This document shows positions 1 to 11,845 of a stretch of 59,075 bases of DNA, piece by piece. The position numbers and the translations under genes were made by a program. Numbering within the stretch: position 1 is the stretch's first letter; the number at the start of each line of letters is the position of its first letter. The DNA is from Salinibacterium xinjiangense (GTDB taxonomy: Bacteria > Actinomycetota > Actinomycetes > Actinomycetales > Microbacteriaceae), in NCBI RefSeq assembly GCF_014645015.1, contig NZ_BMLC01000003.1, positions 1 to 59,075 of the forward strand, given 5' to 3'. The notes under the pieces are model-generated. The model saw nothing but the letters and a program-made list of their open reading frames with translations. It was not told where the DNA came from and made no database searches.

Positions 1-8
1 TGTAAAAT

Positions 9-49
9 AGCCACCCCAGCTGTTGAAAAACAGCCAGGGTGGCTGTTTT
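9..49 (+). terminator. Rho-independent terminator, possibly bidirectional
   Basis: An 8-bp outer stem (AGCCACCC with GGGTGGCT) encloses a second stem (GCTGTT with AACAGC) with a short A-rich loop, followed by TTTT at 46-49. The left side carries AAAA at 4-7, so the hairpin could also end transcription from the - strand. It probably ends the gene left of the window. Confidence 0.8.
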
Positions 50-60
50 GCGTTAAGCAC

Positions 61-73
61 CAGCAATTTGCTG
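61..73. promoter_or_regulatory. 13-bp palindrome upstream of the TPR gene
   Basis: CAGCAA-T-TTGCTG is a perfect inverted repeat around one central base, 64 bp before the chosen start of the first gene. It could be a small operator. No regulator is linked to it, so the role is only a guess. Confidence 0.3.
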
Positions 74-136
74 TCATTCAGATTTAGGCTCAGGCAGGGC
101 CCGCAGGGCGCTGGGATTCCAGAAAGAGGCAGCATC

Positions 137-1369
137 GTGAGTGATACACCCAGGCGTGACGGCCCATCCAGGGATGGCCGGCCTTCCAGCGGTCGTTCCG
201 GAGCTGCCGGTGCTCGCGGTACCAGCAGGGGCGGTTCAGACCGCGACCGCGGCGAACGAACCCAGGGCGGCCAGGGCGAACGCGGTCGCGTCGAGCGCGG
301 CCAGGGTGACAGCGGTCAGAAGCCGTCGTGGTCGAAGCGGCCCGAAAATGTTCCGGGGTCGAAGCCCGGTGAGAAGCGCCTATGGACCAAGGGCGGGGCA
401 CCGGCCCGTGGTGACAGGGACGCCCGGGAGCGAGAGGTTCCCGAGGATAGGGACCCTTTCGGCATCCGCTCTGTACGTGCGTATCACGAGGCACCCGAGA
501 TCCCCGAAGATGTCACTCCGAAACAGCTCGATCGGGTTGCGCTCAACGAGCTGAAGACCCTGAGCAAGGAGAACGCAGAGGGCGTAGCGAAGCATCTCGT
601 GATGGCCGCACGTCTGATCGAGGATGACCCGCAGCTCGCTCACAGCCATGCCATCTCGGCAGCGAGGCGCGCCGGTCGGATCGGCGTGGTCCGCGAAACC
701 CTCGCGATCACGGCTTACGCGATAGAGGATTACGCCCTCGCGCTGCGAGAACTGCGCACCTACCGCCGCATCACCGGGCGCGACGACCAACTGCCGATGA
801 TGGTGGACAGTGAAAGGGGGCTCGGTCGCCCTGAGAAGGCGCTTGAGCTCGGTCGTTCCGTGTCCCGGTCCACACTCGCGGTTGGCGTGCAGGTTGAGCT
901 TGCGATCGCGATGTCAGGTGCGCGACTCGATCTCGGCAATGCTGAGGCCGCCCTGGTGGAGCTGGAGATTGCGCAACTCGATCCGGAGACGGCCTTCTCC
1001 TATAGTCCGGGCCTGTTCGGTGCCTACGCGACAGTTCTCGAGGAGCTCGGTCGTGGCGCCGAAGCCGAGCAGTGGTACGCCCGGGCGGAACAGGCTGAAG
1101 ACGCGCTCGACGAGCTGGGCGGCGACGATGACATGATCGAGGTCATCGAGGAGGACGCGATCGAGGTCATCGAGGAGGACGCGATCGAGGTCATCGAGGA
1201 GGACGCGATTCGGTCGGATGCCGTCGACCAGCAGGCCCCTCAAGAGCAGGCCCCTCAAGAAAACATCGCTGACGAGAAGACCGCTAACGAGCAGATCGAG
1301 GATGTGCGTGATGACGCCGAAGTTGCCAGGTCCCTTCAGGCGGCGGAAGACGACAACGTCGATGACTGA
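137..1369 (+). CDS. TPR-like conserved protein (Rv1691-type)
   Basis: A 410-residue protein. The GTG start at 137 follows AGAAAGAGG. Residues 1-100 are basic, Gly/Arg-rich and probably disordered. The middle (about 115-320) is helical with alternating Ala/Leu patterns like tetratricopeptide repeats. The tail is very acidic and holds three exact copies of an 8-residue unit (VIEEDAIE-like) followed by two QAPQE units. It is the first gene of a run that in mycobacteria reads Rv1691-Rv1692-tlyA-nadK-recN, and it overlaps the next gene by 8 bp. The basic head and acidic tail suggest a scaffold or an RNA- or ribosome-associated role, but no catalytic motif is visible and the function is unknown. 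An in-frame upstream start at 23 lies within the terminator hairpin and is unlikely. Confidence 0.75.
   Translation: MSDTPRRDGPSRDGRPSSGRSGAAGARGTSRGGSDRDRGERTQGGQGERGRVERGQGDSGQKPSWSKRPENVPGSKPGEKRLWTKGGAPARGDRDAREREVPEDRDPFGIRSVRAYHEAPEIPEDVTPKQLDRVALNELKTLSKENAEGVAKHLVMAARLIEDDPQLAHSHAISAARRAGRIGVVRETLAITAYAIEDYALALRELRTYRRITGRDDQLPMMVDSERGLGRPEKALELGRSVSRSTLAVGVQVELAIAMSGARLDLGNAEAALVELEIAQLDPETAFSYSPGLFGAYATVLEELGRGAEAEQWYARAEQAEDALDELGGDDDMIEVIEEDAIEVIEEDAIEVIEEDAIRSDAVDQQAPQEQAPQENIADEKTANEQIEDVRDDAEVARSLQAAEDDNVDD
1135..1206 (+). repeat. 3 x 24-bp in-frame tandem repeat in the TPR gene
   Basis: Three identical 24-bp units (1135-1158, 1159-1182, 1183-1206) each encode eight mainly acidic residues. 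A second pair of near-identical 15-bp units follows at 1232-1261. Perfect DNA identity suggests recent expansion and possible length variation between strains. Confidence 0.9.
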
Positions 1370-2402
1370 CATTTCGTCGATGACTGACATCTCGGCGCTG
1401 GCGGGGACTTCGGTGCTGGCGGGGATCGACCTGGTGCTCACCGACCTCGACGGAGTGGTCTACCGCGGTCCGACGGCGTTGCCGCACGCGGTGGAGACTC
1501 TCAATCGCATCGCCGAAACCTCACGAGTTGCGTACATCACCAACAACGCATCACGCACTGATGCGTCGGTCGCCGCGCACCTGACGGAGCTCGGGCTCAC
1601 CGTGGTGCCGACAGACGTCGTAACGTCGCCGCAGGCGGCTGTCGCCATCCTGAAGCAGACCGTCGACGCGGGTGCGGTGATCCTTGTCGTCGGGGGTGAC
1701 GGGCTCGTCGATGAAGTCAGCAAGGCCGGATTCATCGTCACGCGGTCAGCGCTCGATGCTCCAGCCGCGGTGATTCAGGGTTTCGCACCGGAGGTCGGAT
1801 GGGTGCATCTCGCCGAAGCTGCCTTCGCGCTCAACGGGGACGGTGCCTCGGGAGACCTGCCCTGGATCGCCACGAACACTGACTGGACTATTCCGCAGTC
1901 GCGCGGCACGGCGCCGGGCAACGGCACGCTCGTGTCGGCGGTGCACACCGCGGTGGGTCGCCTTCCGATCGTCGCAGGGAAGCCCGAGGTCGCGATCTTC
2001 ACTGAGGCCCTGGACAGGTTCGGCTCGCGAGCCGCATTGATGATCGGCGATCGACTCGATACCGACATCCTGGGTGCCAATCGCTCCGGAATCCCGTCGG
2101 TACTCGTGTTGACGGGCATCGATGGGCCGAAGCAGGTGCTTGCTGCCGTCGAGGCAGAGCGCCCGACGTTCATCGTCGACGATCTTCGGGGGCTGCTCGA
2201 GCCATATCCGGCCACGGAGACCCGTGAGATTGCGGGCGGAACGATCACCATCGTGGGGAACGCCGCTGTTCGCCGCGTCGGAAACGTGCTCACTGTGGAC
2301 TCGGGCAACGGTATCGACCTGCTCAGGGCGGGTTCCGCGGCAATCTGGAATTCCGGGCTCGCGATCTATGCCCTCGAGGTTCCACCGGAACTATATTCGT
2401 GA
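1362..2402 (+). CDS. HAD superfamily IIA phosphatase (NagD/PGP-like)
   Basis: A 346-residue cytosolic phosphatase. Motif I is DLDG with nucleophile D28 and general acid D30, motif II is ITNNAS, motif III is K207 in GKPEVAIF, and motif IV is GDRLDTD around 229-235. The cap lies between motifs II and III, as in subclass IIA. The mycobacterial gene in this position (Rv1692) is a glycerol-3-phosphate phosphatase, so that activity is the best guess. Two possible ATG starts lie 18 bp apart in a duplicated segment (1362 and 1380). The gene overlaps the TPR gene upstream, and its stop overlaps the start of the next gene (GTGA). Confidence 0.85.
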   Translation: MTDISSMTDISALAGTSVLAGIDLVLTDLDGVVYRGPTALPHAVETLNRIAETSRVAYITNNASRTDASVAAHLTELGLTVVPTDVVTSPQAAVAILKQTVDAGAVILVVGGDGLVDEVSKAGFIVTRSALDAPAAVIQGFAPEVGWVHLAEAAFALNGDGASGDLPWIATNTDWTIPQSRGTAPGNGTLVSAVHTAVGRLPIVAGKPEVAIFTEALDRFGSRAALMIGDRLDTDILGANRSGIPSVLVLTGIDGPKQVLAAVEAERPTFIVDDLRGLLEPYPATETREIAGGTITIVGNAAVRRVGNVLTVDSGNGIDLLRAGSAAIWNSGLAIYALEVPPELYS

Positions 2403-2590
2403 CCATGACCGATTCGGGCGACGAGGAACCGACTGCAGACGCCATCGAGCTCGATTCGAATTCCCTGCTGTCACGCTTGCGTGTTATCGAGGATCAGCCG
2501 CTCGAATCCCGGGCTGCCGCGTTCGCACGGGTGCATGACACGTTGCAGCGCAGGCTCGAGGGTGGAGACTCGACGGCCTCGCGTGGTTGA
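2399..2590 (+). CDS. small conserved protein (Rv1693-like)
   Basis: A 63-residue acidic protein between the HAD phosphatase and tlyA. Its C-terminal half contains VIEDQPLESRAAAFARVHD, a helical motif recurring in actinobacterial small proteins at this locus. The GTG start overlaps the upstream stop (GTGA); an ATG at 2405 is an alternative. Its stop lies within the start region of tlyA, so translation is coupled. Function unknown. The position-specific conservation supports it being real. Confidence 0.7.
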   Translation: MTMTDSGDEEPTADAIELDSNSLLSRLRVIEDQPLESRAAAFARVHDTLQRRLEGGDSTASRG

Positions 2591-3392
2591 CGGCGCCCAG
2601 CGGCTCGACGCAGCCCTCGCGACCCGGGGCCTTGCCAGGTCACGCACCCACGCCGCGAAGCTGATCGCCGACGGACTCGTCAGCGTCGATGGCACCCCCG
2701 TCGTCAAGTCCTCGGTGCAGGTGACGCAGAGCCAGGGCATCACGGTGGCCGACAGCGACCACTACGTGAGCCGGGCCGCGCACAAACTCATCGCGGCGCT
2801 CGACAGTTTCAGCGTGGATCCGACGGGGCTCCTCGCGCTCGACGTCGGGGCGTCGACCGGGGGGTTTACGCAAGTGCTGCTCGAGCGTGGCGCCAGGCAC
2901 GTGATCGCGCTCGATGTGGGGCACGGCCAGCTCGCGGCATCCATTCGCTCTGACGCGAGGGTGTCGGTCGTGGAGGGCTCGAACGCCCGCTACATGACTG
3001 CTGCGTCGCTCGCAGCCGATGCTCGCACGACCGAGATCCCGACACTGGTTGTCGGCGACATCTCCTTCATTTCGCTCACAACAGTGCTGCCAGCGCTTGT
3101 CGCATCGATAGGACTCGATGCTGACTATGTGTTGCTGGTGAAGCCGCAGTTCGAGGTCGGAAGAACGGGCATCCGCGAAGGGATCGTGCGTGACGCCGGA
3201 CGTCGGGACGATGCGGTGATGGGGGTGCTCTGGGCGGCCTGGGATCTCGCCCTTCCGACCGCGGGCATCATCCCCTCCCCACTAGCGGGAAACTCTGGAA
3301 ATCAGGAGTATCTCGTCTGGCTGAGCGCGAGCTCGGGCAGCAATCCGACAGAATGGACTGCGCAGGTTTCTGCGATAACCGCCAACCGCTGA
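2583..3392 (+). CDS. tlyA: TlyA family rRNA (cytidine-2'-O)-methyltransferase
   Basis: About 269 residues. An N-terminal S4 RNA-binding domain (RLDAALATRGLARSR, ADGLVSVDG) precedes an FtsJ-type Rossmann methyltransferase with the SAM-binding motif LDVGASTGGFT and downstream DVGHGQL. Known family members 2'-O-methylate 16S C1409 and 23S C1920, which makes ribosomes sensitive to capreomycin. The start is uncertain: GTG 2583 overlaps the upstream stop, while an in-frame GTG at 2562 would add seven residues. It sits in the usual tlyA-nadK-recN order. Confidence 0.92.
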   Translation: MVDGAQRLDAALATRGLARSRTHAAKLIADGLVSVDGTPVVKSSVQVTQSQGITVADSDHYVSRAAHKLIAALDSFSVDPTGLLALDVGASTGGFTQVLLERGARHVIALDVGHGQLAASIRSDARVSVVEGSNARYMTAASLAADARTTEIPTLVVGDISFISLTTVLPALVASIGLDADYVLLVKPQFEVGRTGIREGIVRDAGRRDDAVMGVLWAAWDLALPTAGIIPSPLAGNSGNQEYLVWLSASSGSNPTEWTAQVSAITANR

Positions 3393-3454
3393 CACAGCCT
3401 GGCGACGAAAGTACTGGACAATCAGCAGTGTTCGACGATGAAGGGGCATTCACC

Positions 3455-4381
3455 GTGACATCCGACCGCCACATTCTCATCGTGGCGCACATGGGCCGCG
3501 CGGAATCTCGCAATGCCGCCATCAGCGTGTGCCGTCAGTTGATCGCTGACGGACTGACCCCCGTGCTGTCGCGGGACGAATACCATGACGTCCTCGCCGT
3601 CGCCCACGACCTCGCACCCATCGCACTGCTCGGCGACACCGTGCAGATCGGGGAACTCGAACTCGTCATAGTGCTCGGGGGTGACGGAACGATTCTGAGG
3701 GCAGCCGAACTGGCTCGTGGATGCTCCGTTCCGCTGCTGGGGGTCAATCTCGGTCACGTGGGATTCCTCGCCGAGAGCGACAAAGAAGATCTCACTGACA
3801 CTGTAACCAGGGCCCTCGCCCGGGACTATCTGGTCGAGGAACGCATGACGCTGTCCGTGCGGGTCAAAGTGGATGCCGAGGTCGTGTTCGAGACCTGGGC
3901 GCTCAACGAGGCGACGGTGGAGAAAGCGAGCAGGGAGCGCATGCTCGAGGTCGTCATCGAAGTCGACGGTCGACCGCTCTCATCGTTCGGCTGTGACGGG
4001 GTCGTGATGTCGACACCGACAGGTTCTACCGCATACGCGTTCTCGGCGGGAGGGCCTATCGTCTGGCCGAGCCTGAACGCGATGCTGTTGGTGCCGTTGA
4101 GCCCGCATGCACTCTTCGCGCGTCCCTTGGTCGTCGGTCCGGATTCGACGCTCGCCGTGGAAGTTCTCGACCGCACGCAGGGTACCGGGGTGCTGTGGTG
4201 CGATGGCAGGCGCACCCGCGATCTTCCCCGCGGCGCCAGGGTGATCGTGCGGCGTTCTCCCGTTCCGGTCAGGCTCGCGCGGCTCTCGCAGGGACCGTTC
4301 ACCGATCGTCTCGTCAACAAGTTCAACCTGCCGGTCAACGGGTGGCGTGGGCCACTCGACGACGAGGACCAGCGACCGTGA
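3455..4381 (+). CDS. nadK: NAD kinase
   Basis: A 308-residue enzyme that phosphorylates NAD+ to NADP+. It shows the GGDGT motif with catalytic D77, the following GVNLGHVGFL, the NE pair before the conserved region around 157-165, and TGSTAYAFSAGGP. The GTG start at 3455 follows AAGGGG with 8-bp spacing; an in-frame GTG at 3428 is less well placed. The last base triplet overlaps the recN start (GTGA), so the two are translationally coupled, as in other actinobacteria. Confidence 0.95.
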   Translation: MTSDRHILIVAHMGRAESRNAAISVCRQLIADGLTPVLSRDEYHDVLAVAHDLAPIALLGDTVQIGELELVIVLGGDGTILRAAELARGCSVPLLGVNLGHVGFLAESDKEDLTDTVTRALARDYLVEERMTLSVRVKVDAEVVFETWALNEATVEKASRERMLEVVIEVDGRPLSSFGCDGVVMSTPTGSTAYAFSAGGPIVWPSLNAMLLVPLSPHALFARPLVVGPDSTLAVEVLDRTQGTGVLWCDGRRTRDLPRGARVIVRRSPVPVRLARLSQGPFTDRLVNKFNLPVNGWRGPLDDEDQRP

Positions 4382-6075
4382 TCGAAGAGATCACCATTCA
4401 CAATCTCGGTGTGATCGGCGAAGCGCGACTCCCGCTCGGGCCGGGCTTCACCGCACTCACCGGCGAGACCGGTGCCGGAAAGACCATGATCGTGACGGCC
4501 CTGGGCCTGCTTCTCGGAGACCGGGCGGACAGCGGGGCCATCCGCTCCGGAAGCTCGCAGGCGGTCGTCGAAGGACGCTGGCAAATCGACGACTCCGGCT
4601 CTGTCGCCGAGCGGGTGAGGGATGCCGGGGGAGACCTCGACGACGGCGAACTGATCCTGAGCAGGTCCATCTCGCAGGAAGGCCGCGGACGCACCGTCGT
4701 CGGCGGGCGCAGCGCTCCCGTCAGCGTGCTCCATGAGATCGGTCACCAGTTGGTGGTCGTACATGGCCAGTCCGACCAGGTTCGGCTGCGATCATCCATG
4801 GCCCAGCGCGAAGCCCTCGACCGGTTTGCCGGGGCGTCGGTATCGCGTGTGCTCGGCGAATACCAGGACGTCTTTGCGCGCTGGCAGTCCCGCCAGGGCG
4901 AACTCGACCTGCTCATGGCCGAAGGCGATCGGCGCGCCCGCGAGGCCGACGACCTGCGAGACGCCATGGCGCAGATCGAGGCCGCGGGCGCGACCCGCGG
5001 TGAAGACCGTGCACTGGGTGAGCGAGCGGACCGACTCGGCAATCTCGAGGAACTGCGGCTCGCGGCCGGAGAAGCCAGAGCCATGCTGTCGTCAGAGGTG
5101 TCGGACGAATCCACGGATGTCGTTGGCCTGCTGACGGCCGCCCGACGGCAACTCGAGCGCGTGGCGGACCATGACGCGGCGCTCGCGGCGATCGCCACGA
5201 CCGTTGCCGAGGCGTCCATCGCCGTCACTGAGATCTCGGGGGAGCTGTCACGCTACCTCGCCACCCTCGATGCGGATGGTGCTCGCGAGCTCGACGTCGT
5301 AAACGACCGTCTCGCCCAGCTGAACTCCCTCGTTCGAAAGTTTGGCCCCAGCCTGGACGACACCCTGGACTACCTCGACTCTGGCAGCAGCAGGCTGTTG
5401 GAGCTCGACAACGACTCCACGCGAATCGAATCACTGGAACGTGAGGTCGAAACCGATCGCGAGAGCGTCATCGAACTCGCGCAGCAACTCAGTTCCATCC
5501 GCAGTGAATTCGGCGTGGCCCTGTCGGAACGCGTCACAGCAGAGCTGGCGGCGCTCGCGATGCCCAACTCGAGGGTGACTGTCGTCGTCGACGACCGCCC
5601 GGACTACTCGCATACCGGAAAAGACCAGGTCTCGATCCTGCTCCAGGCGCACTCCGGTGCGGAACCACGGCCGCTCGGGAAGGGCGCCAGTGGCGGAGAG
5701 CTATCCCGTGTGATGCTCGCCATCGAGGTCGTCATCGCGGGCAATGACCCGGTTCCCACCTTCATCTTCGACGAGATCGATGCTGGCGTAGGCGGGGCAT
5801 CAGCAATCGAAGTGGGCCGGAGGCTCGCGCGACTGAGCCGCACTGCGCAGGTCATCGTCGTCACCCACCTCGCCCAGGTCGCGGCATTCGCCACGAATCA
5901 CCTGCAGGTGAGCAAGGACAGCGACGGCGCAGTGACGGCCTCCAGCGTGACCCAGCTCCTGGGCGAAGACAGGATCTCTGAGATGGCGCGACTGCTGTCT
6001 GGACTCCCGGATTCCCAGAGCGGACTGGCTCATGCTCGCGAGCTGCTGGATATAGCGCAGGAGCTCCAGCAATAG
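4378..6075 (+). CDS. recN: DNA repair protein RecN
   Basis: A 565-residue SMC-like ATPase of double-strand break repair. The Walker A motif GETGAGKT is at 29-36. A long Ala/Arg/Glu-rich coiled coil follows, then the ABC signature SGGELSR near 438 and Walker B with IFDEIDAGVGG. The GTG start at 4378 gives the canonical N-terminus starting with IEEITIHNLG; longer in-frame extensions to 4195 are nadK sequence in another frame. A hairpin lies just after the stop. Confidence 0.95.
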   Translation: MIEEITIHNLGVIGEARLPLGPGFTALTGETGAGKTMIVTALGLLLGDRADSGAIRSGSSQAVVEGRWQIDDSGSVAERVRDAGGDLDDGELILSRSISQEGRGRTVVGGRSAPVSVLHEIGHQLVVVHGQSDQVRLRSSMAQREALDRFAGASVSRVLGEYQDVFARWQSRQGELDLLMAEGDRRAREADDLRDAMAQIEAAGATRGEDRALGERADRLGNLEELRLAAGEARAMLSSEVSDESTDVVGLLTAARRQLERVADHDAALAAIATTVAEASIAVTEISGELSRYLATLDADGARELDVVNDRLAQLNSLVRKFGPSLDDTLDYLDSGSSRLLELDNDSTRIESLEREVETDRESVIELAQQLSSIRSEFGVALSERVTAELAALAMPNSRVTVVVDDRPDYSHTGKDQVSILLQAHSGAEPRPLGKGASGGELSRVMLAIEVVIAGNDPVPTFIFDEIDAGVGGASAIEVGRRLARLSRTAQVIVVTHLAQVAAFATNHLQVSKDSDGAVTASSVTQLLGEDRISEMARLLSGLPDSQSGLAHARELLDIAQELQQ

Positions 6076-6079
6076 CATC

Positions 6080-6095
6080 GAGCACGACCGTGCTC
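6080..6095 (+). terminator. short hairpin after recN
   Basis: GAGCAC-GACC-GTGCTC gives a perfect 6-bp stem with a 4-nt loop, starting 5 bp after the recN stop. There is no T-run, so it is at best a weak or RNA-stabilising element at the end of the tlyA-recN unit. Confidence 0.4.
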
Positions 6096-6155
6096 CACAT
6101 CTGCCGGATCCATGACCAATACCTGCGAGTCACAGCGAGCGGCAGTGATCGGGGA

Positions 6156-6161
6156 TAAGAT
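6156..6161 (+). promoter_or_regulatory. -10 element for pyrG
   Basis: TAAGAT lies 8 bp before the pyrG GTG in the 94-bp gap after recN. No ribosome binding site is visible, so the message may be leaderless. Confidence 0.5.
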
Positions 6162-6163
6162 GA

Positions 6164-8530
<2,367 letters not shown>

Positions 8531-8534
<4 letters not shown>

Positions 8535-9451
8535 CTTCCGGGGCGGTCGACATTGCGGTCGCCGTCGACCGCTACCTGCGCCACGTCTCGATCGAGCGCG
8601 GACTGTCGCCCAACACCGTGCAGGCTTATCGCCGCGACCTCGGTGCGTACACCGACATGCTCGCTGGTCGCGGCATCCACAACCCGTCGGCGATCGCGAC
8701 ACAGGATGTCGTGGCTTTCGCCCACGAGCTGCGCACCAGACATGAGCGGCCGCTGAGCGCGTCATCCACAGCCAGGATGCTGTCATCGGTGCGCAGTTGG
8801 CACCGGTTCCTGCTCGATGAATCGATCGTGGAGGTGGATGTCGCATCCGAGGTGCAGCCGCCGAAACAGTCGATGCGGCTGCCGAAGGCGATCTCGATCG
8901 AACAGATGGAATCTGTGCTCTCGGCAACCGATGGCGACGACGTGCAGTCCCTGCGGGATAAAGCACTACTGGAGCTGCTGTATGCGACGGGTGCCCGAAT
9001 CTCGGAGGCTGTCGCACTGAACGTCGATGACCTCGTCGATGGCGACATCGTGCGGCTGTTCGGCAAGGGCAGCAAGCAGCGCATCGTGCCGGTGGGCAGC
9101 TTCGCAAGATCGGCGATCGATGCATACCTCGTGCGTGCGCGACCCATATTTTCCGCGCGCGGAGCTGCCACTCCCGCGTTGTTCCTCGGTTCCCGGGGCC
9201 ACCGGGTGTCGAGGCAGAATGCGTGGCTCATCATCAGGGCGGCGGCGGAAAGAGCGAAGCTCGGCCTCGAGATCTCACCGCACACCTTCAGGCACTCGTT
9301 CGCCACCCACCTGCTCGCCGGCGGAGCCGATGTGCGCGTGGTGCAGGAGCTGCTGGGGCACTCATCGGTTGCCACGACCCAGATATATACGATGGTCACT
9401 GCCGATACGCTGCGCGATATGTACACGACCGCGCATCCCCGGGCGCGTTGA
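8531..9451 (+). CDS. xerD: site-specific tyrosine recombinase XerD
   Basis: A 306-residue recombinase that resolves chromosome dimers at dif. The N-terminal SAM-like domain (SIERGLSPNTVQAYRRDL) is followed by a catalytic domain with R156 in ATGARISE, H251-x-x-R254 in HTFRH, H277 in LLGHSS and nucleophile Y286. All active-site residues are present. The ATG overlaps the nudix stop (ATGA). Position next to pyrG, parA and scpAB matches other actinobacteria. Confidence 0.95.
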
Positions 9452-9533
9452 CGAGTAATAACCTTCAACCTCTGGTAGAGGCGAACCGCGCGCGCCGCTC
9501 GCGTGGCGGCAGTTGCTCCCAAAATCGGCACCG

Positions 9534-9539
9534 TACAGT
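9534..9539 (+). promoter_or_regulatory. -10 element, leaderless parA promoter
   Basis: TACAGT is followed by exactly 6 bp and the ATG at 9546. TTGCTC at 9513-9518 is a possible -35 with 15-bp spacing. No Shine-Dalgarno sequence fits between. Confidence 0.6.
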
Positions 9540-9545
9540 GGAGCC

Positions 9546-10433
9546 ATGACGGTGCACAGGGACGATTCGGCGGTGCTGTCCGGCATGGAAGCACCGGTCA
9601 AGGGGCCCACTGGCAGGCCGTTGCGAACCTTCGCAGAACCGCCGGTTTTGAAGGGCCACGGACCCGCGCGCATCATCTCCCTCTGCAACCAGAAGGGCGG
9701 CGTCGGCAAGACGACGACCACCATCAACCTGGGGGCGACACTGGCCGAACTCGGCAGGCGTGTGCTGGTGATCGACTTCGATCCGCAGGGTGCGCTCTCC
9801 GCCGGGCTCGGAGTGCAGACGCACGATGTCCCGACGATCTACGACCTGCTTCTCGGGACCGTGAAGAACCCGGTCGAGGCCATCGTCCACACGAACTATC
9901 CGAACCTCGACATCATCCCGGCGAACATCGACCTCTCTGCGGCGGAGGTGCATCTCGTCAACGAGGTCGCCCGTGAAACAATCCTCGCCAGGGTGCTGCG
10001 CAAGGTCAGCGACCAGTACGACGTCATCCTGATCGACTGCCAGCCCTCGCTCGGCCTGCTGACCGTCAACGCCCTTACGGCAGCGCACGGGGTGCTCATC
10101 CCGCTCGAGTGCGAGTTCTTCGCCCTGCGTGGGGTTGCCCTGCTGGTCGAGACGATCGAGAAGGTGAAGGATCGGTTGAACTCGGCCATCGAGCTCGACG
10201 GAATCCTGGCCACCATGTACGACTCCCGCACCCTGCACTCGCGCGAGGTGCTCGACCGGGTGGTCGAGACCTTCGGCGACAGTGTCCTGGAGACCGTCAT
10301 CGGCCGTACTGTCAAATTCCCTGACGCCAGTGTCGCCGGTGCCCCGATCACGAGCTTTGCTCCCGAGCACGCGGCATCGCAGGCGTACCGCCAGCTGGCC
10401 AGAGAACTGATCTCCCGTGGCGCTGTCGCCTGA
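9546..10433 (+). CDS. ParA/MinD family ATPase of the scpAB locus
   Basis: A 295-residue P-loop ATPase with the deviant Walker A motif KGGVGKTTTTINLG, switch I around DFDPQGALSAG and Walker B IDCQPSLG. No parB or parS is nearby. Instead it precedes scpA and scpB, as with Rv1708 in M. tuberculosis, so it probably helps chromosome organisation or segregation together with condensin rather than being the main parA. The chosen ATG lies behind a leaderless-type promoter and leaves about 40 residues before the P-loop. It overlaps scpA by 17 bp. Confidence 0.88.
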   Translation: MTVHRDDSAVLSGMEAPVKGPTGRPLRTFAEPPVLKGHGPARIISLCNQKGGVGKTTTTINLGATLAELGRRVLVIDFDPQGALSAGLGVQTHDVPTIYDLLLGTVKNPVEAIVHTNYPNLDIIPANIDLSAAEVHLVNEVARETILARVLRKVSDQYDVILIDCQPSLGLLTVNALTAAHGVLIPLECEFFALRGVALLVETIEKVKDRLNSAIELDGILATMYDSRTLHSREVLDRVVETFGDSVLETVIGRTVKFPDASVAGAPITSFAPEHAASQAYRQLARELISRGAVA

Positions 10434-11251
10434 CGGCGTCGGCACCGGACACGCAATCGCTGCCGAACCGGTGGAGCCCCCCGTCGGCTTCTCCGTCAGC
10501 CTGAACAACTTCAACGGTCCGTTCGACCTGCTTCTCTCCCTCATCACCAAACACGAGCTCGACATCACCGAGGTGTCGCTCTCGAAGATCACCGACGAGT
10601 TCATCTCTTACCTGCGCGGGCTCGACTCCGAGGCAGAGCTCGACCAGGCGACTGAATTCCTTGTCGTGGCAGCGACACTGCTCGACCTGAAGGTGGCTGG
10701 GCTGCTCCCGCAGGGCGAACTCGTCGACGCCGAGGATGTCGCGCTGCTCGAAGCGCGGGACCTCCTTTTCGCCCGGCTGTTGCAGTACCGCGCCTTCAAG
10801 GAGGCCGCCCAGTGGTTCTCGGCTCAGTGGGACGCCGAATCCACCCGGCATATCAGGACGGTGCGGCTGGAGGAGAAGTACCGAAAGCAGACGCCCGAGC
10901 TGGTCTGGACCATGACGCTCGACGACTTCTCTGCTATCGCCTCACTCGCCTTCGCCCCTCGCGAGATTCCGTCGGTCGGTCTCGACCACCTGCACGCGCC
11001 CCTCGTATCGATAAGGGAGCAGGCTGCCTACGTCGTGGCGATGTTGAGACGTGGTGAGGTCCTGACCTTTCGCCAGCTGATCTCGGGTGCAGAGCAGAGG
11101 GGCGTCGTTATCGCGCGCTTCCTGGCTGTGCTCGAGCTGTACCGTGGAGCGTTCATCGGTTTCGACCAGGTCGAACCGCTCGGCGAGTTGCACATCCGCT
11201 GGTCGGTCGAACACTGGACCGACGACAGCCTCGCCAACCTCGGGAGTGACT

Positions 11252-11262
<11 letters not shown>
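10417..11262 (+). CDS. scpA: segregation and condensation protein A
   Basis: A 281-residue kleisin that bridges the SMC heads. The N-terminal SMC-neck-binding motif reads FNGPFDLLLSLI near residues 28-40, followed by the acidic helical region typical of ScpA. The GTG start is inside the end of parA. It overlaps scpB by 11 bp, and its partner SMC is encoded at 53.9 kb. Confidence 0.93.

Positions 11263-11844
<582 letters not shown>

Positions 11845-11845
<1 letters not shown>

Noticed and set aside
1362-1397. Separate tiny gene at the duplicated ATGACTGACAT segment
   Set aside because: Both copies are in the same frame as the HAD phosphatase and only give two alternative starts.
9546-10433. 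Main chromosome-partitioning ParA
   Set aside because: There is no parB or parS nearby; the position before scpA matches the separate condensin-linked ATPase of actinobacteria.
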